Positions 1 to 7,049 of a DNA stretch of 64,000 bases are shown here, piece after piece; the first letter of the stretch is position 1, and each line of letters opens with the position of its first letter. Source of the DNA: Methylibium sp. Root1272 (GTDB lineage Bacteria > Pseudomonadota > Gammaproteobacteria > Burkholderiales > Burkholderiaceae_C); assembly GCF_001425905.1 (NCBI RefSeq), contig NZ_LMDY01000014.1, positions 1 to 64,000 of the forward strand. The letters run 5' to 3'. Below the pieces are notes generated by a model, which was not told where the DNA came from, ran no database searches, and saw only the letters and a list, made by a program, of their open reading frames with translations. The position numbers were made by a program, and so were the translations under genes.

Positions 1-1
1 C

Positions 2-211
2 ATCGACATGATCACCATCGGGCAGTACCTGGCGCCCAGCGGGCACCACCTGCCGGTGCGGCGCTACGTGACGCCGGAGGCCTTCAAGCGCTTCGAGGCC
101 GAGGCCTATGCAATGGGCTTCAGCCACGCCGCCGTGGGCGCCATGGTGCGCTCGAGCTACCACGCCGACCAGCAGGCGCACGCCGCGGGTGTGGGCGGCG
201 TCGTGGGCTGA
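2..211 (+). CDS. lipA: Lipoyl synthase, C-terminal end (5' truncated by the window)
   Basis: The last 69 residues read [20 protein letters not shown] at the start of the window, the highly conserved C-terminal block of lipoyl synthase, followed by the family ending '[16 protein letters not shown]'. LipA is a radical-SAM enzyme that inserts two sulfurs into octanoyl groups on the E2 subunits of 2-oxoacid dehydrogenases and on GcvH. The radical-SAM and auxiliary cluster cysteines lie upstream, outside the window. thiL starts 23 bases downstream on the same strand. The reading frame is open to base 2. The identification is secure because this tail is nearly invariant. Confidence 0.95.
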   Translation: MDMITIGQYLAPSGHHLPVRRYVTPEAFKRFEAEAYAMGFSHAAVGAMVRSSYHADQQAHAAGVGGVVG

Positions 212-234
212 TCTCGCCACCGCGGAGTAACACC

Positions 235-1194
235 ATGCCGCTCGGTGAGTTCGAGCTGATCGACCGCTACTTCAAGCGGCCGGCCCGGCGCGCCGCGCTC
301 GGCGTCGGCGACGACTGCGCGCTGCTGCGCGTGAAACCCGGCATGTCGCTCGCGATCTCCAGCGACATGCTGGTCGAGGGCCGCCACTTCCTGTCGACGG
401 TGCGGCCCGAGCGACTGGGCCACAAGGCGCTCGCGGTGAATCTGTCCGACCTGGCCGCCTGCGGCGCACGGCCGCTGGCCTTCACGCTGGCGCTCTCGCT
501 GCCCAGCGCCGACCCCGACTTCCTGGCCGATTTCTCGACCGGCCTGTTCCGCCTGGCCGACGAGCACGACTGCGAACTGATCGGCGGCGACACCACCGCC
601 GGCCCGCTGAACATCTGCATCACGGTGTTCGGCGAGGTGCCCGTCGGAGCGGCGCTGTTGCGCTCGGGCGCCCTGCCCGGCGACGATCTCTACGTCAGCG
701 GCCAGCCCGGCCACGCACGCATCGCGCTCGAGGTGTTCCGCGGCACGCTGCAGGCCGACGGCGAGGTGTTCGAGACGGCCCGGATGGCGATGGAGATGCC
801 GACGCCGCGCGTCGAGCTCGGCCTCGCGCTGCGCGGCATCGCGACCAGCGCGGTCGACGTGTCCGACGGCTTGATCGGCGACCTGGGCCACATCCTCGAC
901 AGCTCGGCGGTCGGCGCCACGCTGGACGTCGACGCGCTACCCGAGTCGGCGCTGCTGATGCAGCTGCCGCCGACATTGCGCCGACAGTTTTCGCTGGCCG
1001 GCGGCGACGATTACGAGCTGCTGTTCACGGCCCGGCGCGGCGATCGGCAGGCGGTGGTCGACGCCGCCTGGGCGGCGCAGACGCCGGTGACGCGCATCGG
1101 CACCATCCAGGCCTCGGCGGGATTGCGACTGGTCGACGGACGGGGCTGCCCGGAGCGCGACATCTACGCCCGCTTCGACCACTTCAGAACCTGA
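235..1194 (+). CDS. thiL: Thiamine-monophosphate kinase ThiL
   Basis: The 319-residue protein phosphorylates thiamine monophosphate to thiamine diphosphate with ATP in the cytoplasm, the last step of thiamine cofactor synthesis. It has the AIRS/PurM-like ThiL signatures in order: G-V-G-D-D-C near residues 23-28, S-D-M-L-V-E-G near 42-48, G-G-D-T-T near 120, V-S-D-G-L near 209, and A-G-G-D-D-Y-E-L-L near 257. The length is normal for the family. The start is supported by a GGAG motif about 10 bases before the ATG. It follows lipA on the same strand. No pgpA partner is visible downstream, where the next gene is convergent. Confidence 0.95.
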   Translation: MPLGEFELIDRYFKRPARRAALGVGDDCALLRVKPGMSLAISSDMLVEGRHFLSTVRPERLGHKALAVNLSDLAACGARPLAFTLALSLPSADPDFLADFSTGLFRLADEHDCELIGGDTTAGPLNICITVFGEVPVGAALLRSGALPGDDLYVSGQPGHARIALEVFRGTLQADGEVFETARMAMEMPTPRVELGLALRGIATSAVDVSDGLIGDLGHILDSSAVGATLDVDALPESALLMQLPPTLRRQFSLAGGDDYELLFTARRGDRQAVVDAAWAAQTPVTRIGTIQASAGLRLVDGRGCPERDIYARFDHFRT

Positions 1195-1206
1195 ACGCAG
1201 CGCCTC

Positions 1207-1617
1207 TCACTGCGACGGTGGCTGCTTCGACAGGAACTGGATGTAGGCCACCAGCTCCCAGATCTGTTCCGGCGTGAAGGCATTGCCCCATGGCGGCATG
1301 ATGTCCGAGCCGCGGCGCCCTTCGCTGATGGTCTTGTAGGCATCGGCTGCCACGAAATTCTTGTTGCCCTTGAACGGCGGCGTCTTGCCGCCCTCGCCCT
1401 CTGCGCCGTGGCAGTAGGCGGAGCAAGTGGAGTTGAAGCGCTTCTTGCCGACCTCGATGCGCGCGGCGTCGCCCAGGTCGAAACTCGGGGCGGCAGCGCT
1501 GCTGGCAGACGCTGCCTCGTCGGCAGGCTTGGGCGGCGGCGTGCCGATCGCCGGACCGACGGCACACACCAGTACGGCGGCGAGGGTCACGAGGCGGGGG
1601 CTCAGCGGGCTCTTCAT
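1207..1617 (-). CDS. Secreted c-type cytochrome with a CX3CH haem motif, partner of the upstream PQQ dehydrogenase
   Basis: The 136-residue protein has an N-terminal signal peptide (about residues 1-25), a Pro/Ala-rich linker and one cytochrome c domain. The haem motif is C65-S-A-Y-C69-H70, that is CX3CH with three residues between the cysteines instead of two; the codons TGC TCC GCC TAC TGC CAC confirm it. The likely distal ligand is the Met of MPPWG (about residue 107), followed by a C-terminal helix W-E-L-V-A-Y-I-Q-F-L typical of cytochrome c. It lies 109 bases downstream of the dehydrogenase at 1727-3412 on the same strand, so it probably accepts electrons from that quinoprotein. It is clearly paralogous to the gene at 6012-6395. 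Confidence 0.85.
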   Translation of the reverse strand: MKSPLSPRLVTLAAVLVCAVGPAIGTPPPKPADEAASASSAAAPSFDLGDAARIEVGKKRFNSTCSAYCHGAEGEGGKTPPFKGNKNFVAADAYKTISEGRRGSDIMPPWGNAFTPEQIWELVAYIQFLSKQPPSQ

Positions 1618-1651
1618 CGGAAAGACTTCCTTCTCGTTTCACAAGGTCGAG

Positions 1652-1680
1652 GGGGAGGACGGCCACTAACCGTCCTCCCC
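1652..1680 (-). other. Perfect 11-bp inverted repeat between dehydrogenase 1 and its cytochrome
   Basis: GGGGAGGACGG at 1652-1662 and CCGTCCTCCCC at 1670-1680 form a GC-rich stem with a 7-base loop. No T-run follows on the minus strand, so it is not a standard intrinsic terminator. In the intergenic part of a dehydrogenase-cytochrome operon it could be a processing or mRNA-stabilising hairpin that sets the ratio of the two products. Confidence 0.55.
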
Positions 1681-1726
1681 GTCACGGCGCAGCGAGCGCC
1701 GTCATCAGAACATCACGCGGCCAGTA

Positions 1727-3412
1727 TCAGTCGACGGTGAACACCAGCAGCGCGGCGCCGCCCGGCAGGTTGCGGATCTGCGGGAAGGCCCCGGTCAGGA
1801 AGCCCGGCGCGTGCGAGCCGAGCCCGGTCGGGATCGCGATGTACTGCTTGCCGTTGACCGCATAGCTGATCGGGCCGCCGCGCGCTCCGGAGCCGGCGGC
1901 GAACTTCCACAGTTCCTTGCCGTTGTCGGCGTCGAAGGCGTAGAGGTTGCCGTACATGTCGCCGGTGAACACCAGGCCGCCGGCCGTGGCCAGCGCCGAG
2001 CTGAGCGGCGGCATGTCGAAGCGCACCTTCCAGGCCTGCTTGCCGGTCAGCGGATCGAAGGCGCCGAGCCAGCCGTCGGCCTTCTTGCCCGGAGGATCGG
2101 TCAGCTTGATGTCCGACAGCCCGAGCGACAGCCCGCCGATGCCGGGCACCGGGCCCTGCTTGGCGCTGGTCACGAAGTTGCAGACCTCCATGCCGTGCGA
2201 ATACCACAGCTTGGTGTTCGGGTTGTAGGCCCCGTGGTTCCAGCTGCGCGCGCCCAGCAGGTTGGGGCAGTGCAGCTTCTGCTTGTCGGTCTCGGGGTAG
2301 ACCGGATCGATCGGCAGGCCGGTCTTCGGGTCCACGCCCTTGGCCCAGTTCATGTTCTCGGTGTACTGCCAGGCATTGCGCATGGCACCACTGTCCTTGT
2401 CCATGACGTAGACGAAGCCGTTCTTGTTCAGGTGAACGAGCACGTTCTTGCCCTTGCCGTCCGGCACGAGCAGCGCCTCGTAGGCCGAGTCGAAGTCCCA
2501 GGTGTCCTGCGGCACTTCCTGGCGGTGCCACTTGATCTTGCCGGTCTTGGGCTCGAGCGCGAGCAGCGTCGCGGTGTAGAGGTTGTCGCCCTTGCGGTCG
2601 TCGTGGTTGAAGTCGGGCGCGGCGTTGCTGGTACCGATGTAGATCGTGTCGGTCGTCGGGTCGTAGGTGCCCGGCAGCCACGCCGAGCCGCCACCGACCT
2701 TGCGGCTGTCGCCGGGCCAGCTCTTCGGATCGTCCTTCGGCACCTCGAAGGTCCAGGTGCGCGCGCCGGTGTCGGCATTGACGGCGAAGATCTTGCCGAT
2801 GATCGGCTGGTCACCCCCGGTGGTGCCGCCGAACAGCGTGTCGCCGGCGAGTTGCGGCGGCGACGAGAACAGCGCGCCGTAGTCCTTCTTCATGTCGGTG
2901 AGCTGGGTCGACCACAGCTCCTTGCCGGTCTTCTGGTCGAGCGCGACGAAGCGGCCGTCCAGCGTGCCGATGAACACCTTGCCGCGGCCCACGGTGACAC
3001 CGCGGCTGGCAGAGCCGTAGAACACTTCCTTGACGATCGGGTCGAGCTTGGCGGTGTAGCGCCAGAGGATCTTGCCGGTGGCGGCGTCGAGCGCGAACAC
3101 GTTGTTGTCCGGCGCGATCGAGTACATCACGCCGTCGATCACGATCGGCGTCGCCTGCAAGCCGTGGGTGATGGTGCCCGGCTGGTGCATCCACGCCATG
3201 CGCAGCTTCTTGACGTTGCTCTTGTTGATCTGCTCGAGCGGGCTGAAGCGCCACGCGTTGTAGCTGCGGTGGTACTGGGGCCAGTTGTTGGGGTCGTCGA
3301 AGCCGGGGCCACTGCCCGCTGCGCCCGCGGGTGCCGCAGCGAACAGGCCGACGGTCAGGGCCGCGGCGAGCGCCGCCAGCTGTTTCTTGTTGCCGCTGGG
3401 AAAGTGATTCAT
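1727..3412 (-). CDS. PQQ-dependent alcohol dehydrogenase 1 (lanthanide-type Asp-x-Asp, no Cys-Cys ring)
   Basis: This is a 561-residue periplasmic quinoprotein with an eight-bladed propeller; tryptophan-docking repeats such as F-A-L-D-A-A-T-G-K-I-L-W are visible. The chosen ATG gives MNHFPSGNKKQLAALAAALT, a signal peptide ending near APAGAAG, with GGAG about 8 bases upstream; the frame stays open further but reads as noncoding there. The predicted catalytic Asp is D306 in W-D-F-D-S. The residue two positions later is D308, the extra acidic ligand seen in lanthanide-dependent XoxF/PedH-type enzymes (calcium enzymes have Ala/Ser). The usual vicinal Cys-Cys before the NRGV-like motif is replaced by G-S-A-S-R-G-V. 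The substrate is unknown; an alcohol is likely. Confidence 0.88.
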   Translation of the reverse strand: MNHFPSGNKKQLAALAAALTVGLFAAAPAGAAGSGPGFDDPNNWPQYHRSYNAWRFSPLEQINKSNVKKLRMAWMHQPGTITHGLQATPIVIDGVMYSIAPDNNVFALDAATGKILWRYTAKLDPIVKEVFYGSASRGVTVGRGKVFIGTLDGRFVALDQKTGKELWSTQLTDMKKDYGALFSSPPQLAGDTLFGGTTGGDQPIIGKIFAVNADTGARTWTFEVPKDDPKSWPGDSRKVGGGSAWLPGTYDPTTDTIYIGTSNAAPDFNHDDRKGDNLYTATLLALEPKTGKIKWHRQEVPQDTWDFDSAYEALLVPDGKGKNVLVHLNKNGFVYVMDKDSGAMRNAWQYTENMNWAKGVDPKTGLPIDPVYPETDKQKLHCPNLLGARSWNHGAYNPNTKLWYSHGMEVCNFVTSAKQGPVPGIGGLSLGLSDIKLTDPPGKKADGWLGAFDPLTGKQAWKVRFDMPPLSSALATAGGLVFTGDMYGNLYAFDADNGKELWKFAAGSGARGGPISYAVNGKQYIAIPTGLGSHAPGFLTGAFPQIRNLPGGAALLVFTVD

Positions 3413-3576
3413 CTCATCGTCTCCATGGTGGTTTTTTAGGTGCTTCTCGTGCGCCGACACACGGTATCGCAGGAGCCCCGGGCACCACAAAGGCAGTTTC
3501 CATGCCACGCGCCGCGGCGGCATCTCAACCGCACCGGACCGCGGTGCGCTGCAGATGTCGCGACGCGACGATCGGC

Positions 3577-3590
3577 GCGACAGGTGTCGC
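3577..3590. promoter_or_regulatory. Inverted repeat GCGACA-GG-TGTCGC
   Basis: A perfect 6-bp inverted repeat with a 2-base centre, GCGACAGGTGTCGC, lies 165 bases upstream of the dehydrogenase 1 start. Related GCGACA/TGTCGC elements recur at 6680-6829 before the porin and at 12074-12097 before the GlcG-like gene. This suggests a shared regulator of the cluster, although such short GC-rich motifs can also recur by chance. Confidence 0.4.
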
Positions 3591-3720
3591 AGCGACGGCG
3601 GCACCGAGTGTGCGCATCGGCGTCGCAGCGAGCGCGTGAGCAGCGATCGCGAGCTCGCTCCACACGGTGACCTCGCCGATTTCTCGCATTTCTCTAGCGG
3701 GGGATTCACGCCGCGAATAC

Positions 3721-3788
3721 GGGAATTCGTCCCGACATATCGCACGCGGGAAGTTATCCCGGGTTATGCCGGGTCGGGAGTTAATCCC
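3721..3788. promoter_or_regulatory. Three phased GGGA-N5-TCCC operator palindromes
   Basis: GGGAATTCGTCCC (3721-3733), GGGAAGTTATCCC (3748-3760) and GGGAGTTAATCCC (3776-3788) share perfect GGGA/TCCC arms with a variable 5-base centre. They start 27 and 28 bases apart, close to 2.6 helical turns. A possible half-site (GGGATTCACG) lies at 3701. They precede a sigma-54-like promoter and dehydrogenase 2. This arrangement is typical of cooperative binding by a dimeric activator such as an enhancer-binding protein or response regulator. The binding protein is not in the window. Confidence 0.65.
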
Positions 3789-3796
3789 TGCAGAAA

Positions 3797-3812
3797 TGGC
3801 ATGTGTCCTGCA
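3797..3812 (+). promoter_or_regulatory. Putative sigma-54 (-24/-12) promoter of dehydrogenase 2
   Basis: TGGCATGTGTCCTGCA matches the RpoN consensus TGGCACG-N4-TTGCA at all key positions: GG at -24 and GC at -12 with correct 10-base spacing. It lies just downstream of the triple palindrome and 131 bases before the ATG at 3943. The match is by eye only. Confidence 0.5.
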
Positions 3813-3942
3813 GCCCGGGGCTGCGCAGGCAGTTTGTCGCTATCCCGCAAATTGCCCGCCGGACCGGTCGGCCGCGTGCCTGCCGAATATATGGAGACAA
3901 GGGACAGGCGCCGCGCGTCGTCCCATCACGAGGAGCAAGACA

Positions 3943-5898
3943 ATGTCGATCAGAACCACGGCGCTGCTGACGGCGACGGCCGCTGCATGCATCGCTGCGA
4001 GTGCCGCCGAGACCGGCAACTGGCGCGAGTACAACGGCGACAAGGCGGGGTCCCGCTTCGAGCCGGGTGTCAACGTCACGCTGCAGAGCGTGAAGTCGAT
4101 GAAGGTGGCCTGGCGCGTGCCGCTGCCCGGCAATCAGTTGCCCATCGACAACCCGGAGCTGCGCACCTGGGTCAACCAGTCCACGCCGCTGGCCATCAAC
4201 GGCGTCCTCTACTCCAGTTCGCCGCTGGGCATCGTGACCGCGCTCGACGGCGCCACCGGCAAGACGCTGTGGACCTGGGACGGCGGTGGCTACGTCGACG
4301 GCACGCCGCCGAACCTGGGCTTCATCAGCCGCGGTGTGACCTACTGGGAAAAGGGTAACGACCAGCGGCTCTTCGTCGGCACCCCCGACGCCTACCTGGT
4401 GGCGCTGAACGCGAAGACCGGCAAGCCGATCGAGAGCTGGGGCGACCAGGGCCGCATCGACCTGACCAAGGGCCTGCGCCGGCCGGTCGATCGCTCGCTG
4501 GTGAGCCCGACCACACCGCCGATCATCTGCGGCGGCCAGGTCATTCCCAGCCTCGCCGTCCTCGACTCCTTCGCGATCGGCCGCGATCCGCTGAAGAACC
4601 ACCCGCCCGGCGACGTGCGCGGCTTCGATCTCATGACCGGCAAGCAGAACTGGGTCTTCCATGCGCCGCCGCAGAAGGGCGAGCCCGGCAACGAGACCTG
4701 GGAAGGCGACTCGGCGCTGTCGACCGGCGGCATGAACCTGTGGACGCGCGCGAGCTGCGACGACGAGCTGGGCGTCGTCTACCTGCCGCTGTCGACGCCG
4801 GCCAACGACTTCTACGGCGGCCAGCGCAAGGGCGACGGCCTGTTCGGTGAATCGCTGGTGGCGCTGAATGCCAAGACCGGCAAGATCGCCTGGTACTACC
4901 AGATCGTGCACCACGGCATCTGGGACTACGACCTGCCCGCCGCGCCCAACCTGATGGACCTCACCGTCGACGGCCGCAAGATCAAGGCCGCGGTGCAGGT
5001 GACCAAGCAGGGCTTCGTGTTCGCCTTCGACCGCGTCAACGGCAAGCCGATCTGGCCGATCGAGGAAAAGGCGGTGCCGCAATCCACCGTGCCCGGCGAG
5101 AAGTCTTCGCCGACGCAGCCCTTCCCCAGCAAGCCGGCACCTTTCGTGCAGCAGGGCGTGACCGAGGACGACCTGATCGACCTGACACCCAAGCTGAAGG
5201 AAGAAGCGAAGAAGATCCTGGCACGCTACAACTACGGCCCGCTGTACTTCCCGCCGACGCTCGACAAGGCCGGCACCCTGGAAGTGCCGGGCGTGCTGGG
5301 CGGCGCAAGCTGGGTGGGTGCGGCGCACAACCCGAAGTCCAACGTGCTCTACGTGCCCTCGTTCACGATCCCCTTCGGCATCAAGCTGAAGAAGGGCACG
5401 ACGGGCGTGTACGACTACACCGGCACCTGGGCCGGTGTCGGCGGTCCGGACGGCCTGCCGCTGTTCAAGCCGCCGTTCAGCACCGTCACCGCGATCGACA
5501 TGAACACCGGCAAGCACCTGTGGCGCATTCCGGCAGGCCGCGGCCCGGTCGATCATCCGGCGTTGAAGGACCTGAAGCTCGACCGAGTGGGCGTGCCGCG
5601 CCAGAGCCATATCGCGCTGACCGAGAACGTGCTGTTCCTGGCACCGGAAGGCACCAACAGCGTCATCGGCCTGTCGGCGCGCGGCAATGCGCTGATCACG
5701 CAGGCCACGAAGGAGGAGCCCGAGCCCTTCCTCTACGCGCATGACGCGAAGACCGGTGCGCTGGTCGGCGAGGTCCGTCTGCCCGGGGGCGTGTTCGGCA
5801 ATCTGATGACCTACACGGCCGGCGGCAAGCAGTTCGTCGTGGCGCCGATCGGCGGTGCCGGCCTCCCGGCCGAACTGGTTGCCGTGCAGGTGAACTGA
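3943..5898 (+). CDS. PQQ-dependent dehydrogenase 2 (membrane glucose dehydrogenase-like family, secreted form)
   Basis: A 651-residue quinoprotein. The ATG at 3943 has AGGAG upstream and gives a signal peptide MSIRTTALLTATAAACIAAS; the frame is open 276 bases further upstream but that part covers the operators. The sequence resembles the glucose/quinate dehydrogenase branch rather than methanol dehydrogenases: H-H-G-I-W-D-Y-D-L-P-A-A-P around D328, and Y-F-P-P-T followed by G-A-S-W-V-G-A-A-H-N-P. The N-terminal membrane anchor of that branch is absent. No vicinal Cys-Cys is present. The following gene is a CX3CH cytochrome, the likely electron acceptor. The substrate cannot be read from sequence; a sugar, polyol or aromatic alcohol is possible. 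Confidence 0.88.
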   Translation: MSIRTTALLTATAAACIAASAAETGNWREYNGDKAGSRFEPGVNVTLQSVKSMKVAWRVPLPGNQLPIDNPELRTWVNQSTPLAINGVLYSSSPLGIVTALDGATGKTLWTWDGGGYVDGTPPNLGFISRGVTYWEKGNDQRLFVGTPDAYLVALNAKTGKPIESWGDQGRIDLTKGLRRPVDRSLVSPTTPPIICGGQVIPSLAVLDSFAIGRDPLKNHPPGDVRGFDLMTGKQNWVFHAPPQKGEPGNETWEGDSALSTGGMNLWTRASCDDELGVVYLPLSTPANDFYGGQRKGDGLFGESLVALNAKTGKIAWYYQIVHHGIWDYDLPAAPNLMDLTVDGRKIKAAVQVTKQGFVFAFDRVNGKPIWPIEEKAVPQSTVPGEKSSPTQPFPSKPAPFVQQGVTEDDLIDLTPKLKEEAKKILARYNYGPLYFPPTLDKAGTLEVPGVLGGASWVGAAHNPKSNVLYVPSFTIPFGIKLKKGTTGVYDYTGTWAGVGGPDGLPLFKPPFSTVTAIDMNTGKHLWRIPAGRGPVDHPALKDLKLDRVGVPRQSHIALTENVLFLAPEGTNSVIGLSARGNALITQATKEEPEPFLYAHDAKTGALVGEVRLPGGVFGNLMTYTAGGKQFVVAPIGGAGLPAELVAVQVN

Positions 5899-6011
5899 GG
5901 CTGCGTGATGCCGGCGAGCACGCTCGCTGGCATCACGCGAGGCGCGGATCAGCCACCGCGGCCCGCGCCTCGTCGAACCCTGCCCCAAGACCACGACCTC
6001 GAAGCTTCCGC

Positions 6012-6395
6012 ATGAGACCTTCCGTTCTGACCCTCACCTTCGTCGCCGGCGTCGCGCTGCTGATCGCACGCGCCCTGGCCGGCGGCTCACCGCCGCCAGA
6101 TCCTGCGGTCGGCGCCGGCCCAGGCGGTGCACCGACGATCGACTTGAGCGATCCCGCGCGCATCCGTGCCGGCAAGAGCCGCTTCGACTCGACCTGCGCG
6201 GCGTTCTGCCACGGCCATGCGCCACCGCTGTTCGTGGGCCGCCAGGATCTGCTGCCCGAATACGCCTTCCGAATGATTTCCGACGGCGGCGGCAGCGCCA
6301 CGCCGATGCCGCCCTGGGGCGATGTATTCACCACCGAAGAGATCTGGGAACTGGTGGCATATCTGAAATTCCTGGGCACGCAGAAGCCGGAGTGA
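6012..6395 (+). CDS. Secreted c-type cytochrome with a CX3CH haem motif, partner of dehydrogenase 2
   Basis: A 127-residue protein with a signal peptide (about residues 1-24) and a single cytochrome c domain. The haem site is C62-A-A-F-C66-H67, a CX3CH motif (codons TGC GCG GCG TTC TGC CAC). The probable axial Met is M99 in M-P-P-W-G-D, followed by the helix I-W-E-L-V-A-Y-L-K-F-L. It lies 113 bases downstream of dehydrogenase 2, same strand. It aligns with the protein at 1207-1617 over the whole domain, including the unusual motif, so the two derive from one ancestor and the third spacer residue is not a sequencing artefact. Confidence 0.85.
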   Translation: MRPSVLTLTFVAGVALLIARALAGGSPPPDPAVGAGPGGAPTIDLSDPARIRAGKSRFDSTCAAFCHGHAPPLFVGRQDLLPEYAFRMISDGGGSATPMPPWGDVFTTEEIWELVAYLKFLGTQKPE

Positions 6396-6679
6396 TATTC
6401 GCCGGCTGTCGGCCCGGGTTATATCTGCGCGCGGTGACCTGCGCGCCGAACCCGCTTATCAGCCCGCGGGTCGATATATCCGCGGGCAACGTCCGCGGTT
6501 CATGACATCGCTCGTCCGTGGCGGGCGGGCGCAGCCTGGCGCGTACCCGAGCGCGGCGCGATGACCACGATACGGCGCGCGACGTCTGTCGCCGACGCCT
6601 CGCCGACCGCGACTCGAACACCGACGATGCGCGGAAGACGCGCTCGCTCGATGCATCGCAGCAAAGCACCGCGCGCAGC

Positions 6680-6829
6680 GACACGTGTCCTGCATCAACT
6701 GTCGCTGAGTGACAGGGGCAAACCCTGGGGATGCGTCCGCCGATGCGAGACGCACCGCGCATCTCGCGCGCGCTGCGCACACCGCCATCTCCACCCACGC
6801 GAGCTGCCATTCGTGTCGCACGAGCGACA
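6680..6829. promoter_or_regulatory. Cluster of TGTCGC/GCGACA-type inverted repeats
   Basis: Three short dyads lie within 150 bases: GACACGTGTC (6680-6689), CTGTCGCTGAGTGACAG (6699-6715) and TGTCGCACGAGCGACA (6814-6829). They resemble GCGACAGGTGTCGC before dehydrogenase 1. They may be operators for the porin promoter. No binding protein is identified. Confidence 0.4.
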
Positions 6830-6884
6830 TCTGTGATGCGGCAGATGCGCCATCGAAACACCGCGCGCACCCGGCTTTCCCCTT

Positions 6885-6900
6885 GCGTACGAGGGTACGC
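6885..6900. promoter_or_regulatory. Inverted repeat GCGTAC-GAGG-GTACGC
   Basis: A perfect 6-bp inverted repeat with a 4-base spacer, about 150 bases before the porin start. The position fits an activator site near a -35 region for the porin transcript. This is an inference from symmetry alone. Confidence 0.4.
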
Positions 6901-7049
6901 CCCCGTGAAGAGGCGCATCGCGACGCATGGCATGGATGCTGCAGAAGAGGCCGCACGGCGACACGGCAGGAAGTCGACCGTTCATGACAGGCGAGCCCCG
7001 CAATCAACGAAGCGGGGACTGCCCTTACCTAACAAAACCAGGAGACACA

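Larger units (their letters stand above)
3413..3942. other. 530-base divergent regulatory region between PQQ dehydrogenases 1 and 2
   Basis: No gene is supported here. The long open frames that continue into it from both sides lack a plausible start and have shadow composition. It holds a GCGACA/TGTCGC dyad (3577-3590), three evenly spaced GGGA-N5-TCCC palindromes (3721-3788) and a -24/-12 type promoter sequence (3797-3812), each listed separately. Confidence 0.8.
6396..7049. other. 654-base gene-free region upstream of the porin, rich in dyads
   Basis: No reading frame here has a convincing start or family match. Visible structure: GACACGTGTC palindrome (6680-6689), CTGTC-N7-GACAG (6699-6715), TGTCGC-acga-GCGACA (6814-6829), GCGTAC-gagg-GTACGC (6885-6900), and a CCCCGC/GCGGGG hairpin (6996-7017) in the probable porin leader. 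The composition resembles the 3413-3700 region, suggesting duplicated control regions. Confidence 0.7.

Noticed and set aside
3781-5994. Very long minus-strand open frame (737 codons) opposite dehydrogenase 2
   Set aside because: GC-rich shadow of the real plus-strand gene: His/Arg/Val-rich composition, no domain, no ribosome site. The same applies to long antisense frames at 1811-3439, 7116-8279, 8243-9940, 12651-13748, 13715-15112 and 15908-17302.
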